A stretch of DNA of 64,000 nucleotides from Kitasatospora phosalacinea (GTDB lineage Bacteria > Actinomycetota > Actinomycetes > Streptomycetales > Streptomycetaceae), in contig NZ_JNYE01000029.1 in the NCBI RefSeq assembly GCF_000717185.1, positions 22,495-86,494 of the forward strand, read 5' to 3'. Shown here one piece after another: positions 1-8,022 of this stretch. The translations under genes were made by a program, and so were the position numbers. How positions within the stretch are numbered: the stretch's first letter is position 1; the number at the start of each line of letters is the position of its first letter. Under the pieces are notes generated by a model. It was not told where the DNA came from. It saw only the letters and a program-made list of their open reading frames with translations, and did no database searches.

Positions 1-1
1 G

Positions 2-433
2 GCCGCGTACGCCGCCGAGATCATCCGCGGCGGGGTGCTCGCGGTCGACGCCGGACAGCTCGAAGCCGCCGCCGCGCTCGGCATCCCGAAGTTCCGGCAG
101 GCCTGGCGGATCGTGCTGCCGCAGGCCATGCGCGGCATCCTGCCGAACGCCGCCAACGAGGTCATCTCGCTGTTCAAGGGCACCTCGATCGTCTACGTGA
201 TGGCGATCGGCGAGCTCTTCTACCAGGTCCAGGTGGTCTACGGCCGCACCGGCCGGGTGGTGCCGCTGCTGATGGTCGCCACCGTCTGGTACGTGCTGCT
301 GACCACCGCCCTCTCGCTCGTCCAGTACCACGTCGAGCGCTACTTCGCCCGGGGCAGCGAACGCCACGCGCCGCCCACCCCCTGGCAGCGGCTGCGCGCC
401 GCCGTCACCGAGAGCAAGGAGAAGCGGGCATGA
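2..433 (+). CDS. Amino-acid ABC transporter permease (C-terminal part)
   Basis: Membrane subunit of a polar amino-acid ABC importer. Only the last 143 residues are in the window: the frame is open from base 2, ahead of any start codon, so the gene begins upstream. The EAA loop that docks onto the ATPase is visible near residues 21-45 ([13 protein letters not shown], then [10 protein letters not shown]). Two hydrophobic helices and a basic cytoplasmic tail follow. The TGA stop overlaps the ATG of the ATPase gene (ATGA), so the two are translationally coupled. The order permease-ATPase-binding protein is typical of glutamine/glutamate-type importers; the substrate cannot be read from the sequence. 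Confidence 0.95.
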   Translation, partial: AAYAAEIIRGGVLAVDAGQLEAAAALGIPKFRQAWRIVLPQAMRGILPNAANEVISLFKGTSIVYVMAIGELFYQVQVVYGRTGRVVPLLMVATVWYVLLTTALSLVQYHVERYFARGSERHAPPTPWQRLRAAVTESKEKRA

Positions 434-1206
434 GCGGCGACGGCACCACGGCCATGGTCGAAGTGCGCGGCGTGCACAAGCGGTTCGGACGGCTGGAGGT
501 GCTGCGCGGCATCGACCTCGACGTCCGCCCCGGCACCGTCACCGTGGTGCTCGGCCCGTCCGGCTCCGGCAAGTCCACCCTGCTGCGGGCGGTCAACCAC
601 CTGGAGAAGCTCGACCAGGGGTACGTCCGGGTGGACGGCGAGCTGATCGGCTACCGGCGGGTCGGCGACAAGCTGCGCGAACTGCCGGAGCGCGAGGTGC
701 TCAAGCAGCGCACCCGGCTCGGCTTCGTGTTCCAGAACTTCAACCTGTTCCCGCACCTGACCGTGCTGGAGAACCTGGTCGAGGCCCCGGTCGGCGCGCT
801 CGGCGTGCCCAGGGAGGAGGCCCGGGCCCGGGCGCTGGAACTGCTGGAGCGGGTCGGCCTCGCCGACAAGGCCGCCGAGTACCCGCGCCGGCTCTCCGGC
901 GGCCAGCAGCAGCGCGTCGCCATCGCCCGGGCGCTCGCCCTGGAGCCCAAGGTGCTGCTGTTCGACGAGCCGACCTCCGCACTCGACCCCGAACTGGTCG
1001 GCGAGGTGCTCGACGTGATCAAGGACCTGGCCCGCACCGGCACCACCATGATCGTCGTCACCCACGAGATCGGCTTCGCCCGCGAGGTCGCCGACACCGT
1101 GGTCTTCATGGACGGCGGCGTGGTCGTCGAACAGGGCCCGCCCGCCCGGGTGCTGGACGACCCGCAGCACGAACGCACCCGCGCCTTCCTCGCCAAGGTC
1201 CTCTGA
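430..1206 (+). CDS. Amino-acid ABC transporter ATP-binding protein (GlnQ-like)
   Basis: ATPase subunit (258 aa) that powers the importer made with the overlapping permease gene. Walker A is GPSGSGKST, the Q-loop lies in [13 protein letters not shown], the signature is [15 protein letters not shown], Walker B is [13 protein letters not shown] and the switch histidine is in VVTHEI. Length and motifs are those of the polar amino-acid ATPase family. A stretch between Walker A and the Q-loop (about residues 65-85, [19 protein letters not shown]) is slightly longer than in E. coli GlnQ, as is common in actinobacteria. It starts in the ATGA overlap and is followed after 30 bases by the substrate-binding lipoprotein. 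Confidence 0.97.
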   Translation: MSGDGTTAMVEVRGVHKRFGRLEVLRGIDLDVRPGTVTVVLGPSGSGKSTLLRAVNHLEKLDQGYVRVDGELIGYRRVGDKLRELPEREVLKQRTRLGFVFQNFNLFPHLTVLENLVEAPVGALGVPREEARARALELLERVGLADKAAEYPRRLSGGQQQRVAIARALALEPKVLLFDEPTSALDPELVGEVLDVIKDLARTGTTMIVVTHEIGFAREVADTVVFMDGGVVVEQGPPARVLDDPQHERTRAFLAKVL

Positions 1207-1236
1207 AGTCCCGTCCCGTTCGAAGGAGTCACCCGC

Positions 1237-2226
1237 ATGTCCGTGCACCGCCGCACCTTCGCCCCGGCCGCCGCCGCCCTCGTCGCCGCCCTGCTGCTCT
1301 CCTCCTGCGGCTCCGCGGACGACGCCGCCGCCGACCTCGGAGCCGAGAAGGAGGGCACCGCGCCCAACGGCGTGAAGATCAACCTGACCCCGGAGCAGAA
1401 CCGGATCAGCACGCCCGAGGTCGACGCGATCGCCGCCCTCCTCCCCGACGAGGTCCGCCGAAGAGGCACCCTCCGGGTCGCGGCCAGCGTCGGCACCGTC
1501 CCGCCGCTGGGCTTCTACGCCACCGACGACAAGACCGTCATCGGCACCGAAGCCGACCTGGCGCACCTGATCGGCGACGTGCTCGGCCTGAAGGTCGAGA
1601 TCGACCCGGCCTCCTGGGAGAACGTCTTCATCGGCCTGGACAGCGGCAAGTACGACGCGGCCGTCACCAACGTCACCGTCACCGAGGCCCGCAAGGAGAA
1701 GTACGACTTCGCCACCTACCGGCTCGACATCCTCGGCTTCGAGGCCAAGAAGGGCGGCAGCTGGAAGGTCACCGGCCCGGCCGACGTCGCCGGGCACACC
1801 ATCGGCGTCTCCTCCGGCACCAACCAGGAGAAGCTGCTGCTGGCCTGGAGCGAGCAGGACGTCGAGAACGGCCTCGAGCCGGTCGACGTGAAGTACTACC
1901 AGAACTCCTCCGACTACTACCTCGCCCTCGGCTCCGGCCGGATCGAGGCCTGGCTCGGCCCCAACCCGGGCACCGCCTTCCACGCCGCGCAGACCGGCGA
2001 GACCGAGGTGATCGGCACCTACTCCGGCGCGGGCGACACCGTCCTCGGCAAGATCGCCGCCACCACCAAGAAGGACAACGGCCTGGTCAAGGCGCTCAAC
2101 GCGGCCATCAACGAGACCATCGAGAACGGCACCTACGCCCAGGTCCTGAAGCGCTGGGGCCTGGACAACGAGGCCGTGCCGACCTCCGAGATCAACCCGC
2201 CCGGCCTGCCGAAGTCCAACAGCTGA
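1237..2226 (+). CDS. Amino-acid ABC transporter substrate-binding lipoprotein
   Basis: Extracytoplasmic solute receptor (329 aa) of the importer encoded just upstream. The N-terminus is a lipoprotein signal: a basic start (MSVHRR), a hydrophobic core and a lipobox LSSC with the lipidated cysteine at residue 24. The mature part follows the SBP_bac_3 pattern: RRGTLRVAASVGTVPPLGFY, then TEADLAHLIGDVLGLKVE and WENVFIGLDSGKYDAAVTNVTVTEARKEKYDF, the region that contacts the ligand. A GGAG ribosome-binding site lies 8-12 bases before the ATG. Ligand specificity is not evident; the family binds polar amino acids or related compounds. Confidence 0.94.
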   Translation: MSVHRRTFAPAAAALVAALLLSSCGSADDAAADLGAEKEGTAPNGVKINLTPEQNRISTPEVDAIAALLPDEVRRRGTLRVAASVGTVPPLGFYATDDKTVIGTEADLAHLIGDVLGLKVEIDPASWENVFIGLDSGKYDAAVTNVTVTEARKEKYDFATYRLDILGFEAKKGGSWKVTGPADVAGHTIGVSSGTNQEKLLLAWSEQDVENGLEPVDVKYYQNSSDYYLALGSGRIEAWLGPNPGTAFHAAQTGETEVIGTYSGAGDTVLGKIAATTKKDNGLVKALNAAINETIENGTYAQVLKRWGLDNEAVPTSEINPPGLPKSNS

Positions 2227-2245
2227 CGCCCTCCACCGGCTCGTC

Positions 2246-2282
2246 GGAGCGCATCCCTCACCACCCGTGCGGGATGCGCTCC
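2246..2282 (+). terminator. Hairpin terminator after the ABC operon, inside the 3' end of the convergent gene
   Basis: Perfect 12-bp stem: GGAGCGCATCCC at 2246-2257 pairs with 2271-2282 around a 13-base loop. It begins 20 bases after the binding-protein stop. The right arm and loop lie within the last codons of the minus-strand radical SAM gene, so one hairpin probably ends transcription from both sides. There is no clear T-run, which is usual in this group. Confidence 0.7.
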
Positions 2283-3109
2283 AGCACGCCGCCCGCGAAC
2301 ACGTCGTACAGCGGCAGCGACTCCAGGTGCACGTAGCCGATGTGGCAGTCGCACGACCCCAACGGGCATGCCCGCGGCCGCAGTTGCTCCCGGTACGAGT
2401 CGTCGTACAGGTTGCCCAGCGGCGGCCGGACGAAGTGGCAGCGGCGCACCGTCCCGTCCCCGTCCACCGACACCACGCTCTCGCCCGTCCGGCACGGCAG
2501 CCCCGCGCTGCGGTGCGGGTGGCGGCTGTACCCGAACAGCGGGTCCAGCTCCGTCCACTGCGCCGCCTCGGCGTCGGCGTACGTCAGCCCGTCGGCCGCG
2601 TTCACCCACAGGTACACCCCCTCCGGCAGCGCCGCCCGCAGCCGCCGGGCCGCCGCCAGGTGCTCCGGCTGCCCGACCACGCCCACGCTGAACCGCACGC
2701 CCAGCGCGGTGAGTTCGGCGCACTTGGCGAGGAAGCGCTGCTCGCTCACCTGCCCCGGGTGGTACGTCACCCACAGCGCCAGCTTCGAGCGGTCCGCCTC
2801 CGCCAGCCAGGCGGTCCGGCAGCTCGCGTTGGTCTGGATCGCCACCCGCTCCAGGTGCGGCAGCCGGCTCAGCTCCACCATCGCCCGCCGGTACCAGCTG
2901 CGCACCAGCCCCTCGCCCCACGGCGTGAACAGCACCGACAGCCGCCCGTGCCCGTACGTCGCCGCCCAGGCCGTGAACCGCTCCAGCGCCGCCCGGTCGG
3001 TCCGCAGCAGCTCAGGGGTGTCGCGCCGCTTGGCGAACGGGCAGTACGGGCAGTCGTAGTCGCAGGAGGACAGCGGGCCCCGGTAGAGGAGGGTCAGGTG
3101 GTCGCTCAC
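2258..3109 (-). CDS. STM4011-family radical SAM protein
   Basis: Radical SAM enzyme (283 aa, GTG start) of the uncharacterised STM4011 family. The cluster-binding motif is C16-DYD-C20-PY-C23 close to the N-terminus, as expected for CX3CX2C. A second set of cysteines near the C-terminus (in LPCRTG, RRCHFV and ACPLGSCDC) suggests one or more auxiliary Fe-S clusters of SPASM or twitch type. It would cleave S-adenosylmethionine to start a radical reaction; the substrate is unknown. The GTG overlaps the stop of the upstream STM4012-like gene (GTGA), so it is the coupled last gene of a four-gene operon. The family assignment rests on domain content, order and my recognition of the sequence; no search was run. 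Confidence 0.88.
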   Translation of the reverse strand: MSDHLTLLYRGPLSSCDYDCPYCPFAKRRDTPELLRTDRAALERFTAWAATYGHGRLSVLFTPWGEGLVRSWYRRAMVELSRLPHLERVAIQTNASCRTAWLAEADRSKLALWVTYHPGQVSEQRFLAKCAELTALGVRFSVGVVGQPEHLAAARRLRAALPEGVYLWVNAADGLTYADAEAAQWTELDPLFGYSRHPHRSAGLPCRTGESVVSVDGDGTVRRCHFVRPPLGNLYDDSYREQLRPRACPLGSCDCHIGYVHLESLPLYDVFAGGVLERIPHGW

Positions 3110-4437
3110 TTGGCCTCGTACTCCGCCATGTTGGCGCGCACCGCCGCCGAGAACAGCCGCGGCCCCACCGCGTCCGACCAGGCCAGGCCCTCCGCGCTCA
3201 GCAGCAGCCGGGCCGGGTCCTCGGCCGACAGCCAGCCGCGGGCCGCGAACCCGGCCAGCTCGGCCGGGAAGTCCAGCTCCGGGGTGCTGCCGAAGCGCTC
3301 CCGGTAGGCCGCCAGGTCGACGCCCTCGCCCTGCAGCAGCGACTGCACCAGGTGGCGGCGGCGGGTCTCCTCGTCCGTCATCGCCCAGCCCAGCTCGGCC
3401 CGGGAGAAGTCCGGCGCGGCCACGTAGTCGTCGATGATCCGCCGCACCTCGCGGGCGTCCACCGCGTAGTCGAAGGAGTAGTGCAGCCGCGAGGTGTACG
3501 AGCGGGCCCCGCAGCCCAGGCCCACCATGCCGTCGGTCTGGCAGGCGTACTCGCCCGCGCTCGCGCGCGCCGCGCCGGCCCGGCGGAACATCCGCATCGA
3601 CACCTGCTCGTACCCCTCGGCCAGCAGGTGGTCGCGGCCCGCCCGGTACAGCGCCAGCCGCTGCGCGTCCCACTCCGGGGCCGTCGCGCCGGCCGCGGCG
3701 TGCCGCCCGAGGCCGGTCAGCGGGCGGACGTACAGCGGGTACAGGTACAGCTCCTCCGGCCGCCAGGCCAGCGCCGCGTCCAGGGACGCGACCCAGCTGG
3801 CGGGCGTCTGGCCGTCGATGCCGTAGATCAGGTCGATGTTCAGCACCGGGAACCCGGCGTCCCGGACCCGCCCCAGCGCCGCCTCCACCGCCGCCCGCTT
3901 CTGCGGGCGCACCGCCGCCCGCGCCTCCCCGTCCAGGAACGACTGCACGCCCAGGCTCAGCCGGGTCGTCCCGCGCTCCGCCAGCACCCGCAGCCGGTCG
4001 GCCGTCGCGGTGTCCGGCGAGGCCTCCACCGAGAGCGGCACCGCCCGCAGGTCCGCCCCCATCCGCAACTCGGCGATGTCGCACAGCCGTTCCAGCTCGG
4101 CCGCGCTCAGGTAGGTCGGCGTCCCGCCGCCGAACGCCGCCAGCGCGAACCGCGCCCCCGGCGCCAGCGCCTCCCGCACCTGCCGGGCCTGCCGCTCCAG
4201 CGCGTCCAGGTACGCCGTGGTCAGCCCCTCCGGGCTGCCGATCCGGGTGAACAGGTTGCAGAACCCGCACCGCACCTCGCAGAACGGCACGTGCAGGTAC
4301 AGCGACAGCGCGTCCTGCTTCTCGCCCCGCCACAGCTCCGCCAGCCGCGGCCGCTCCGGCAGCGGCCGGTACGCCGTCTTGTGCGGGTACGCGTAGACGT
4401 AGCTCTGGTACGGGGACTCGCTGACGGTCATGCTCAT
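3106..4437 (-). CDS. STM4012-family radical SAM protein (HemN/HemW-like)
   Basis: Second radical SAM enzyme of the operon (443 aa). It has the coproporphyrinogen-oxidase-like architecture: YLHVPFC with C53, C57 and C60, then FGGGTPTYL, SLGVQSF, and a HemN_C-like C-terminal domain (about 360-440). The residue two after C60 is not cysteine (NLF follows), so it lacks the CX3CX2CXC pattern of true HemN and resembles the HemW side of the family. The ATG overlaps the stop of the STM4014-4013 gene (ATGA), and its own stop overlaps the STM4011 start. It probably works on the same product as the neighbouring radical SAM protein; substrate unknown. A second ATG two codons on (4431) is possible. Confidence 0.88.
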   Translation of the reverse strand: MSMTVSESPYQSYVYAYPHKTAYRPLPERPRLAELWRGEKQDALSLYLHVPFCEVRCGFCNLFTRIGSPEGLTTAYLDALERQARQVREALAPGARFALAAFGGGTPTYLSAAELERLCDIAELRMGADLRAVPLSVEASPDTATADRLRVLAERGTTRLSLGVQSFLDGEARAAVRPQKRAAVEAALGRVRDAGFPVLNIDLIYGIDGQTPASWVASLDAALAWRPEELYLYPLYVRPLTGLGRHAAAGATAPEWDAQRLALYRAGRDHLLAEGYEQVSMRMFRRAGAARASAGEYACQTDGMVGLGCGARSYTSRLHYSFDYAVDAREVRRIIDDYVAAPDFSRAELGWAMTDEETRRRHLVQSLLQGEGVDLAAYRERFGSTPELDFPAELAGFAARGWLSAEDPARLLLSAEGLAWSDAVGPRLFSAAVRANMAEYEAK

Positions 4438-6476
4438 CGGGGCTCCTGCGGCGTGACGGGGAGGGTGAAGTGCGCGTACGGGACGGTCCAGACCACCTCG
4501 TGGCCGATCCGGTGGCCGGTGTACCCGTCCTCGCCGTACGCGGTGCCGTGGTCCGAGCAGACGATCGCGAAGCACGGCCGCCGCGCGCTCATCGCCGCGA
4601 ACAGCCGCCCCACGTGCGCGTCCACGTACTCCAGCGCGGCGGCGTGCGTCTCCCGGCTGTCCCCGTCCGCGCGGGTCGCGCCCGGCAGGTGGAACCAGTT
4701 CGGCTGGTGCAGCGCCGAGACGTTGAGGAACAGGAACAGCGGCCGCCCGGGCGGCTGCTCGGCCGCGACCCGCTCGGCCACCGCCACCTGCGACTCGAAG
4801 GAGGTCGGCGACGGGACGCCCAGCTCCGGCGCCCAGTGGCTCTCCTGGAACAGCCCCGGCAGGACGGAGCCGAGCGGCCCCTGCTTGTTGAAGAACCCCA
4901 CCCCGCCGATGCACACCGTCCGGTACCCGGCCCCGGCCAGCCCGGTGGGCAGGTCCGGCGCGTCGAACACCCAGGTCCGCGACCCGGTGGTCTCCGACCC
5001 CGCGAACCGCGCCGCGAACAGCCGCGGGTGCGGCCCGTCCGGCGAGGCGGGCGTCGGCAGGAACCCGGCCAGGATCGCCTGGTGCGCGGCGTACGTGAAG
5101 CTCCCCGGCGAGTGCCGCCGCTCCCAGCCGCTGGGCGGCAGCACCTTCGCCAGGTTGGGCAGCCGCCCGGCCGCGAGCAGCTCGGCGGCGACGTCGTGGC
5201 GGAGCGTGTCGAGGGTGACCAGCAGCAGGTCGTGCGAGCCGACGACCTCGTTCATGTCGGGAATCGAAGCGGGAGAAACCAGGGGCTCGGGGAACGGCGA
5301 GCCCGTGCTGCTGCGTGTGGTGACGGAACCCGAAGCCGGTGCGCGCTCCGGCAGTGCACCGTCAGCAGACCGGGCCCCGCCGTTCCCCGCGCTCCTGGGC
5401 GCGTAAGCAGGGGAGGCCAGTTGGGCCGCGTACGTGTCCAGGCCCGGGGCCGGGCCCTCGGGGAGGCCCGGGAGGTTCGGGAGGAGGTCGCCGAAGGCGT
5501 TGACCTCGGCGACCAGGGAACGGCGCCAGCGGGAGTGCGGGAGGAGGTCGACGCCGACCATCGGGGCGTGCGGGAAGCACCTCGCGGCGGCCTCCGCGGT
5601 GGCCAGCAGCTCGGGCCAGTGCTCGCCCGCCGCGGCCCGGGCGAGGGCGGTCTCGCCGCGGGCGCCGCCGAGGTGCAGGTTGGTCATCGGGTGCAGGCTG
5701 GTGCGGACCACCGCGTGGGTGGCGCGGCCGCCCACGACCAGCACCCGCAGGTCCGCGGCGCGGCCGTGCTGGCCGGACTTGGGGACCCAGCGCTCGACGT
5801 GCAGCCCCTCGGGGGCGAGGCGGTCGACGAGTTCGGCGACCTCCGCCGCGGAACGGTAGCGGCGGACGGCGAGCGAGTTGTGCAGCCCGTCCGCGGTGAG
5901 CTCCACCGAGGTGGTGGCCTGCACCCGCCCGCCCGGCCCGAACTCCAGCGCCACCACGCCGGACGCGGAGGAGCCGTGCACCGGCTTCAGGAACACCCGG
6001 CGCATCCCGGCCTCCGCCAGCCGCTCCTTCAACTCCTCGAACCCGGAGGGCGGTTCGCCCGGCAGCGCGGGCGGCACCGGCACCCCGGCGGCGGCCAGCA
6101 GGGCGTGCGTGCGCCGCTTGTCGAACATGACGGCGATCTCGTCCGGGTCGCCGAGCAGCCGCACCCCGGGCCGGGCGGCCAGCCCGCGCAGCGCCGCGGT
6201 GACGCCCGCGTACCAGGCGGGGCCGCCCTCGACCCGGGTCGGGGCGTAGCCCGGGCCGAGGACGGGGCCGCGCAGCAGCCGGTCGGCCTCCGGGTCCTCG
6301 CCGGGCGAGTCGAGCCGGACCACCGCGCCGGGCGGCAGCTCGTACCGCCCGCGCAGCAGGTCCGCCCAGGGCAGCACGGCGGGCTCCGGCCGCCCGGCGG
6401 CGCGGGCCGCGGCGGCGAACAGGGTGACCCGGCGGTGCCCCGGGCAGCCCAGGACGACCAACTGGTTGCGCGTCAA
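4434..6476 (-). CDS. STM4014 ATP-grasp domain fused to STM4013/SEN3800 hydrolase domain
   Basis: A single 680-codon frame holds two proteins that I know as separate families. Residues 1-358 are STM4014-like with ATP-grasp marks: DKRRTHALLAAAGVPVP (near 119-135), FLKPVHGSSASGV (162-174) and the metal ligands in AEVNAFGD (323-330). Residues 408-680 are STM4013-like, of the alkaline phosphatase/sulfatase superfamily: LDTLRHD (D423, D428), the nucleophile region GSFTYAAHQ (458-466), and CSDHG with GHRIGH (640-659). Residues 359-407 are a Gly/Ser/Pro linker with relaxed codon use. The internal ATG (5255) of the usual second gene has no ribosome-binding site, which favours a true fusion. The TTG start, 14 bases after the STM4015 stop, is the least certain part; a second TTG lies at 6461. 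Confidence 0.72.
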   Translation of the reverse strand: MTRNQLVVLGCPGHRRVTLFAAAARAAGRPEPAVLPWADLLRGRYELPPGAVVRLDSPGEDPEADRLLRGPVLGPGYAPTRVEGGPAWYAGVTAALRGLAARPGVRLLGDPDEIAVMFDKRRTHALLAAAGVPVPPALPGEPPSGFEELKERLAEAGMRRVFLKPVHGSSASGVVALEFGPGGRVQATTSVELTADGLHNSLAVRRYRSAAEVAELVDRLAPEGLHVERWVPKSGQHGRAADLRVLVVGGRATHAVVRTSLHPMTNLHLGGARGETALARAAAGEHWPELLATAEAAARCFPHAPMVGVDLLPHSRWRRSLVAEVNAFGDLLPNLPGLPEGPAPGLDTYAAQLASPAYAPRSAGNGGARSADGALPERAPASGSVTTRSSTGSPFPEPLVSPASIPDMNEVVGSHDLLLVTLDTLRHDVAAELLAAGRLPNLAKVLPPSGWERRHSPGSFTYAAHQAILAGFLPTPASPDGPHPRLFAARFAGSETTGSRTWVFDAPDLPTGLAGAGYRTVCIGGVGFFNKQGPLGSVLPGLFQESHWAPELGVPSPTSFESQVAVAERVAAEQPPGRPLFLFLNVSALHQPNWFHLPGATRADGDSRETHAAALEYVDAHVGRLFAAMSARRPCFAIVCSDHGTAYGEDGYTGHRIGHEVVWTVPYAHFTLPVTPQEPR

Positions 6477-6490
6477 CTCCCTCGGCCCGC

Positions 6491-7444
6491 CTACTCGGAG
6501 ACGGCGACGTAGCGCCAGTTGTCGCCCGGGTCCTCGGCGCCGGAGAGGTCGACCGCGACACCGGGCAGGGCGTCGCGCAGCCGCTGCTGCACGCCCTCGG
6601 TGAGGTAGTGGTGGTGCAGGTCCAGGGTCTTCAGGTGGGTGAGCGGCTGGCCCTCCAGCAGCGCCGCCGCGCCCTCGTCGGTGAGCGCGCCCATGGACAG
6701 CGACAGGCCGGTCAGCCGGGGCACCACGGGGGCCTGGGCGGCCAGCGCGGCGATCCGGTCCTGGGCCTCGGCGTTCTGCAGGCCCAGGTGCGTCAGCGCG
6801 GGCAGCTTGGCGCCGGACAGGAACGGGGCGAGGTCCTCCACCGTCCAGTCGCCGCCGTAGTTGTCGACGCCGAGCCACAGCTCCAGCCTCTCCAGCGCCG
6901 GGAAGTCGCTGGCGCCGACCGCCCGGACGATCGTGCCGGGCAGGCCGCCGGCCTCGAAGCGCAGCGCCTTCAGCTTCTCGTGCCGGACGGGCCTGAGGCC
7001 GAGCCGGTCCTTGTCCTCGTAGTCCGCGGCGGAGCCGCGCACCACCAGCTCCTCCAGCAGCGGGAAGGTCTCGAACACCGGCGTGACGTCGCACATCTGG
7101 ATCCAGGAGATCTCGCACTCCTCGCCGGTGACGTCGCAGAGGAACAGCGCGCGCAGCGCGGGCAGCCGGTCGGCGGCGGCGAGGATCAGCGGCAGCGCCT
7201 CGGACAGCGACTCCGGCTCCTCCCGGAACCAGCGGCCCAGCACCAGCGCGGTGACCCGCTCCAGGTCGACGGCGTCCAGGAACGCCTGCCACAGCTCGGG
7301 GAACTCCTCGTCCTCGTCCTCCCAGTCCAGGCCGACCCGCCAGGCGGTGGCGCCCGCCGCCGGGAGGTCGCCCTTCGCCCGGGCGGTGTGGAAGTCGGTG
7401 ACCGGGAGGCCGTGGAACTCCTCGGCGTGGTTCCTGATGACCAT
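6491..7444 (-). CDS. STM4015-family leucine-rich-repeat protein
   Basis: First gene of the STM401x operon (317 aa). It is an LRR-like protein: from about residue 75 there are repeated segments of the form LPALRALFL, FPLLEELVV, HEKLKALRF, FPALERLELWLG, LPALTHLGLQN, VPRLTGLSLS and LTHLKTLDL. The N-terminus is acidic (DWEDEDEEFPEL). No catalytic motif or signal peptide is seen, so it is probably a cytoplasmic binding or scaffold protein for the downstream radical SAM, ATP-grasp and hydrolase enzymes, or their substrate; this is inference. GAGGAG lies 7 bases before the ATG. The 192 bases upstream separate it from a divergent gene pair. Confidence 0.88.
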   Translation of the reverse strand: MVIRNHAEEFHGLPVTDFHTARAKGDLPAAGATAWRVGLDWEDEDEEFPELWQAFLDAVDLERVTALVLGRWFREEPESLSEALPLILAAADRLPALRALFLCDVTGEECEISWIQMCDVTPVFETFPLLEELVVRGSAADYEDKDRLGLRPVRHEKLKALRFEAGGLPGTIVRAVGASDFPALERLELWLGVDNYGGDWTVEDLAPFLSGAKLPALTHLGLQNAEAQDRIAALAAQAPVVPRLTGLSLSMGALTDEGAAALLEGQPLTHLKTLDLHHHYLTEGVQQRLRDALPGVAVDLSGAEDPGDNWRYVAVSE

Positions 7445-7636
7445 GCGCTGCTCCTCGCTGCTTCGTCGTACCGCTGCTGTCTCGCCTCGGCCCGCGGCGG
7501 GCCGGAGACCTGTCTACCAGGCACCCGTGACTTCACCCGCACGAAGGACGCGGCGGGAGCGCGGTTGTCGGTGGTGCGGCCTAGTTTGCGGTGCACGGAG
7601 TTCGGCAGCGGGCCGGACCGGACCGCGGGAGGACCC

Positions 7637-7963
7637 GTGTACCGCCAGGGAGACGTACTGATCGTTCCGGTCGCGCCGAGCGCCGTCCCGGGCGCCGTCG
7701 CGCACATGGCGCGCCAGCCGCGGGACGTCCGGGGGCGGCTGGTGCTGGCCCTCGGCGAGGTGACCGGGCACGCCCACGCGGTGCTCGGCCCGGGCGAACT
7801 CGTCCGCGAGGGAGGCCAGTTCGCCCCCGCCTGGCTGCACCTGCCGGAGGGCGGCAAGGTCGTCCACGAGGAGCACGCGGCGATCACCCTGCCCGGCGGC
7901 TGGTTCCGGGTGGTCCGCCAGCGCGAGTACACGCCCGGCGCGGTCCGCATGGTCGCCGACTGA
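7637..7963 (+). CDS. Uncharacterised 108-aa protein
   Basis: I do not recognise a named family. The GTG start follows a good ribosome-binding site (GGGAGGACCC). The protein starts YRQGDVLIVPV and contains EVTGHAHAV, a run of mostly beta-forming segments (FAPAWLHLPEGGKVVHEEHAAITLP) and several spaced histidines. The histidine in GHAH and the pair in VVHEEHA could bind a metal. There is no signal peptide or membrane segment. It lies 59 bases upstream of the DUF6745 gene in the same direction, probably as a two-gene operon, and diverges from the STM401x operon. Codon use is like its neighbours, so it looks real. Confidence 0.82.
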   Translation: MYRQGDVLIVPVAPSAVPGAVAHMARQPRDVRGRLVLALGEVTGHAHAVLGPGELVREGGQFAPAWLHLPEGGKVVHEEHAAITLPGGWFRVVRQREYTPGAVRMVAD

Positions 7964-8022
7964 GCCCCGTCCGAACCCGCCCGCCCCCGCCACCCGCACC
8001 AGACCCAGGACACGGAGAACCG

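Noticed and set aside
340..1983. Minus-strand open frame over the ABC transporter genes
   Set aside because: It is the complement of two certain genes, with repetitive Gly/Val/Asp composition.
3106..4437. Coproporphyrinogen III dehydrogenase (hemN)
   Set aside because: The CX3CX2CXC motif is incomplete and the gene sits in an STM401x operon rather than with heme genes.
4434..5255. Separate STM4013-like gene starting at ATG 5255
   Set aside because: No ribosome-binding site or stop lies between it and the upstream ATP-grasp frame, so one fused CDS was annotated. The alternative is kept open in the entry.
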